Of a DNA stretch of 9,244 nt, positions 6,724 through 9,244 are shown one piece after another. The notes under the pieces were generated by a model that was given only the letters and a program-made list of their open reading frames with translations, searched no databases and had not been told where the DNA came from. Made by a program: the position numbers and the translations under genes. Position 1 is the first letter of the stretch; each line of letters starts with the position of its first letter. The DNA comes from an uncultured Mucilaginibacter sp. (GTDB lineage: Bacteria; Bacteroidota; Bacteroidia; Sphingobacteriales; Sphingobacteriaceae), in the NCBI GenBank assembly GCA_903885865.1, contig CAISKH010000347.1:1-9244 (forward strand). The letters run 5' to 3'.

Positions 6724-6840
6724 GCGTTTTGAATTAAAAGTTTACCGATGATAAATGGTTATGAAAAAATTTGGGGTTAATATTTTTAACATGCACTTAA
6801 TTATGTTATTATTGTACTATTAACTGACTCAATTATTCTT

Positions 6841-8886
6841 ATGAAATTAAAGATCAACCACCTGGTTTTGGCTGGTGCACTATGCCTTGCCGTAAGCGCT
6901 TTTGTAATTGATAAACCAAAGCCAAAACATCCCGTAAAATACATTGACCCGGCCAATATGGACCTGTCGGTTAAACCGGGCGACAACTTTTTTGAATATG
7001 CTAACGGGACCTGGGTTAAAAAAAACCCGATACCGGCAAAAGAAACCCGCTGGGGTAGTTTTAATATACTGATACAGCAAAATACCGACCGCCTGCAGGT
7101 GCTGCTTAAAGATGCCAGCAAAACACAGGGCCCCAAAGGAAGTATAAAACAGCGCGTTGGCGATATGTTTGCCAGCGGAATGGATAGCGTGGCTATTGAA
7201 AAACTAGGCTACGACCCTATAAAACCCGACCTGGAGCGGATAGCGAAAATAAATAGCTTAACCGATGTTGTAAACGAATTTACATATGAACATGCGCACG
7301 CTATTTCAACGCCGTTGCTGGGCTTTGGGGTAAGCCCTGATGAAAAGCACCCTACCGTAAATATTATTGGCTTTAGCCAGGGCGGTACCAGTTTGGCCGA
7401 CCGCGATTATTATTTAAAAAATGATGCACGCACTGTAAAAATTCAAAATGCTTATAAACATTACATAGTTACCTTGTTTACGCTCACCGGGACAGGCGAA
7501 AGCCAGGCAACTAAAAACGCGGCTACTATTTTTAATATCGAAACAGCACTAGCCAAAGCGCAATGGCCTCGCACCGCGCTGCGCGATCCAACTAAAACTT
7601 ATAATAAATTTTCGGTCGCAGATTTTACTAAAATCACCCCGCATTTAAACTGGGCGCAAATTTTGCCAAAAGCAAAGATGCCAGGGCAAGACAGTGTAAT
7701 AGTTGCCGAACCTGATTTTTTTAAAACAGAAGATGCTTTATTAGCCGCCACACCGGTTGATGACTGGAAAGTTTATTTAACCTGGCACCTGCTAAGGGGC
7801 AGCGCGGGCTCGTTAAGCTCGCCTTTTGTAAAAGCGGCTTTTGATTTTAGCAGCGTAACAAGCGGCCAAAAGGTGCAAACACCACGCAACGAGCGTATGT
7901 CGGCGCAGATTGACCGCAGTATGGGCGAATTGCTGGGCCAGTTATATGTGGCTAAATATTTTAAACCAGAAGCCAAGGTTTATATGGTAAACCTGGTAAA
8001 TAATATGAAAGAGGTTTTGGGTGCGCGTATTAAACGATTAGACTGGATGAGCCAGGAAACCAAGAACCGCGCGCTTAAAAAATTAGCCATGTTCAGTGTT
8101 AAAATTGGTTACCCCGATAAATGGCAGGAATATAAGGGCCTGGTAATAAACCGGAACGATTATTTTGGCAACATAAGGCGCATGGAAGAATGGAGAAGCG
8201 ATTTCAATGCCGCCCAGTTAGGTAAACCTGTTGATAAAAAACGCTTTAACATGACCGCGCCTACCGTAAATGCTAACTATAGCTCTACAAAAAATGAGAT
8301 TACTTTCCCGGCGGGTATACTTGATTTTCCGTTTTTTGCTTTTGGCGCTGATGACGCCGTAAATTACGGCGGTATTGCGGTTGTTATAGGCCACGAAATG
8401 ACGCATGGCTTTGACGACCAGGGCCGGAAGTTTGACGGCGACGGGTCATTAAAAGACTGGTGGACAAAAGAGGATGCCGATAAATTTAAAACACGCGCCG
8501 AAATGGTAGCCGCGCAATACGATAAGCTTACCGTAAACGATACCATACACCTGAATGGCCACTTAACGTTAGGCGAAAACCTGGCCGACCTGGGCGGGCT
8601 TAATGTGGCTTATGAGGCATTTAAGAAAACCAAAGAAGGGCACTCAACCAAAAAAATTGACGGCTTTACGCCCGATCAGCGTTTCTTCCTGTCGTACGCG
8701 CAGATATGGAGAGGCAACCAGACGCCCGAAAGCGCGGCGCAGCTGGTATTGACCGACCCGCATTCGCCAGGCCAGCACCGCATTAATGCGCCTATTACCA
8801 ATATTGATGCCTGGTACAAGGCTTTTAACATTAAACCCGGCGATAAAATGTATAAAAAACCGGAGGACAGGATTAGGGTTTGGTAG
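6841..8886 (+). CDS. Secreted M13-family zinc metallopeptidase (neprilysin/PepO-like)
   Basis: This is a 681-residue zinc endopeptidase that cuts short peptides outside the cytoplasm. A Sec signal peptide spans about 1-20 (cut near VSA-FVID). C15 is not in a good lipobox, so a soluble periplasmic or exported protein is favoured. The M13 N-terminal domain covers about 36-420, starting DPANMDLSVKPGDNFFEYANGTW. The catalytic domain has the substrate-binding NANY (477-480, equivalent to NAxY), zinc ligands H518 and H522 with catalytic E519 in IGHEMTHGFDD, third ligand E579 with D583 in GENLADLGG, H641 and R647 in HSPGQHR, and the family's terminal RVW. Length and every key residue are normal. It is divergent from valS. 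A weak TATTATTG box lies at 6807-6814. A strong hairpin follows the gene. Confidence 0.96.
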   Translation: MKLKINHLVLAGALCLAVSAFVIDKPKPKHPVKYIDPANMDLSVKPGDNFFEYANGTWVKKNPIPAKETRWGSFNILIQQNTDRLQVLLKDASKTQGPKGSIKQRVGDMFASGMDSVAIEKLGYDPIKPDLERIAKINSLTDVVNEFTYEHAHAISTPLLGFGVSPDEKHPTVNIIGFSQGGTSLADRDYYLKNDARTVKIQNAYKHYIVTLFTLTGTGESQATKNAATIFNIETALAKAQWPRTALRDPTKTYNKFSVADFTKITPHLNWAQILPKAKMPGQDSVIVAEPDFFKTEDALLAATPVDDWKVYLTWHLLRGSAGSLSSPFVKAAFDFSSVTSGQKVQTPRNERMSAQIDRSMGELLGQLYVAKYFKPEAKVYMVNLVNNMKEVLGARIKRLDWMSQETKNRALKKLAMFSVKIGYPDKWQEYKGLVINRNDYFGNIRRMEEWRSDFNAAQLGKPVDKKRFNMTAPTVNANYSSTKNEITFPAGILDFPFFAFGADDAVNYGGIAVVIGHEMTHGFDDQGRKFDGDGSLKDWWTKEDADKFKTRAEMVAAQYDKLTVNDTIHLNGHLTLGENLADLGGLNVAYEAFKKTKEGHSTKKIDGFTPDQRFFLSYAQIWRGNQTPESAAQLVLTDPHSPGQHRINAPITNIDAWYKAFNIKPGDKMYKKPEDRIRVW

Positions 8887-8914
8887 TGAATGGTGAGTAG
8901 CGAGTGGTGAGTAA
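8884..8914. repeat. GTGAGTAG-type short tandem repeat at the end of the M13 gene
   Basis: Starting at the stop codon, the sequence reads TAGTGAATGGTGAGTAGCGA then GTGGTGAGTAA, an imperfect tandem of about 10-nt units (GTGAATG, GTGAGTAGC, GAGTGGTGAGTA). It adds nothing to the protein. The same base pattern appears at 5311 inside valS and resembles AGT-rich spacer repeats of this bacterial family. Confidence 0.5.
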
Positions 8915-8929
8915 GTTGGACCGGGAATT

Positions 8930-8962
8930 AGATTTGTCAACTTTTAAAAAGTTGACAAATCT
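8930..8962 (+). terminator. Perfect 16-bp palindrome, likely terminator of the M13 gene
   Basis: Arms 8930-8945 (AGATTTGTCAACTTTT) and 8947-8962 are exact reverse complements around a single A at 8946. A moderately U-rich run (TTCTATTA) follows. It lies 44 nt after the M13 stop and before the next gene on the same strand, a suitable place for termination. The symmetric, self-contained shape also suits a dispersed palindromic element, and the two roles are compatible. Confidence 0.6.
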
Positions 8963-8999
8963 TTCTATTAAACTACTATCATTTAAAAAAGCACTAATT

Positions 9000-9035
9000 A
9001 AAAGTCTCCCCTACCGGGGGAGATTTAGAGGGGGC
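9000..9035. repeat. CTCCCC-TACCG-GGGGAG hairpin element
   Basis: TCTCCCC (9005-9011) pairs with GGGGAGA (9017-9023) around TACCG, followed by TTTAGAGGGGGC. It is a GC-rich hairpin in an AT-rich spacer. I recall closely similar sequences (AAAGTCTCCCCTACCGGGGG and its complement) as dispersed repeats in many Bacteroidota genomes; this is memory, not a search. It sits 40 nt upstream of the MBL gene, on its 5' side. Confidence 0.65.
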
Positions 9036-9059
9036 TATTCGATATTCCCGGCGCTTTAC

Positions 9060-9067
9060 TATATTTA
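9060..9067 (+). promoter_or_regulatory. Weak -7-like element (TATATTTA) of the MBL gene
   Basis: TATATTTA matches TAnnTTTG at all but the last base and ends 7 nt before the ATG at 9075, nearly the spacing seen for holA and valS. There is no convincing -33 element. Confidence 0.25.
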
Positions 9068-9074
9068 CCCCACA

Positions 9075-9244
9075 ATGATCATTCATCAATTTTACGATAA
9101 AGGTTTGGCCCATGCTTCCTACGCCATAATAAGGATGGGAAAAATGGTGGTTATTGACCCTGCCCGCGACCCGCAGCCCTATTATGATTTTGCCGCGTTC
9201 AATGAAGCCGACATAACAGGTGTAATTGAGACCCACCCGCATGC
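9075..9244 (+). CDS. MBL-fold metallo-hydrolase, N-terminal fragment (3' truncated by window)
   Basis: The first 56 codons are visible, starting MIIHQFYDKGLAHASYAI. They show the first strands of a metallo-beta-lactamase fold (MVVIDPARDPQPYYDFAA) and end in VIETHPHA, the beginning of the THxHAD metal-binding motif. From family knowledge this N-terminus matches the MBL proteins of persulfide dioxygenase/glyoxalase II type, which in Bacteroidota often carry C-terminal rhodanese domains and act in sulfide or thiol metabolism. The rhodanese part and the remaining metal ligands lie beyond the window, so the substrate is an inference. The ATG at 9075 fits both the family start and the upstream TATATTTA element. 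Confidence 0.85.
   Translation, partial: MIIHQFYDKGLAHASYAIIRMGKMVVIDPARDPQPYYDFAAFNEADITGVIETHPH

Noticed and set aside
6781..6840. TATTATTG and GTTAATATTTTTAAC as promoter/operator of the M13 gene
   Set aside because: The first has one mismatch to the consensus and no -33 partner; the second is a 5-bp palindrome expected by chance in AT-rich DNA.
6841..6904. Lipoprotein signal at C15 of the M13 peptidase
   Set aside because: The residues before the cysteine (G-A-L) do not fit a lipobox, and a normal signal peptidase I site follows at VSA.

Overview
The window looks like ordinary chromosome from a Bacteroidota bacterium, most likely family Sphingobacteriaceae (Pedobacter/Mucilaginibacter type). 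The reasons are an outer-membrane beta-barrel receptor tail, a holA gene divergent from a stand-alone HsdR_N-like nuclease, no Shine-Dalgarno sequences at the starts, TAnnTTTG-like promoter elements, and AGT/TTAG-rich spacer repeats. The genus is an inference from style, not from a marker gene.

Layout, left to right. Positions 1-225 hold the C-terminal end of a TonB-dependent-receptor-like outer-membrane barrel (+). Positions 226-435 are a convergent spacer carrying an 85-nt inverted element built from four 21-nt units. Positions 436-1458 are holA (clamp-loader delta subunit, -). Positions 1459-1652 are a divergent promoter region that is itself a long inverted repeat. Positions 1653-2105 are a small PD-(D/E)XK protein of HsdR_N type (+), whose 3' end overlaps the next gene tail to tail by 24 nt. 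Positions 2082-3917 are a six-TM hybrid histidine kinase with a receiver domain (-). Positions 4016-6709 are valS (-). Positions 6841-8886 are a secreted M13 (neprilysin/PepO) zinc peptidase (+). Positions 8887-9074 are a spacer packed with three different repeat elements. From 9075 to the window end is the start of an MBL-fold hydrolase (+).

The genes are mostly housekeeping: replication (holA), translation (valS), envelope proteolysis (M13), signal transduction (hybrid kinase) and probably sulfur or thiol chemistry (MBL). No single pathway links them, and I see no complete defence system, prophage, insertion sequence, CRISPR array or RNA gene.

The notable content is repeat biology. At least five different palindromic or tandem elements lie in 9.2 kb. 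One of them, an 80-nt near-perfect inverted repeat of 8-nt AAGTCCGG-like units, sits in frame inside valS at the entrance to the editing domain. The 8-nt unit is free of stop codons in all six frames, so the element can enter genes without breaking them. This resembles in principle the Rickettsia palindromic elements that insert into coding sequences, and it is the best candidate here for something undescribed.
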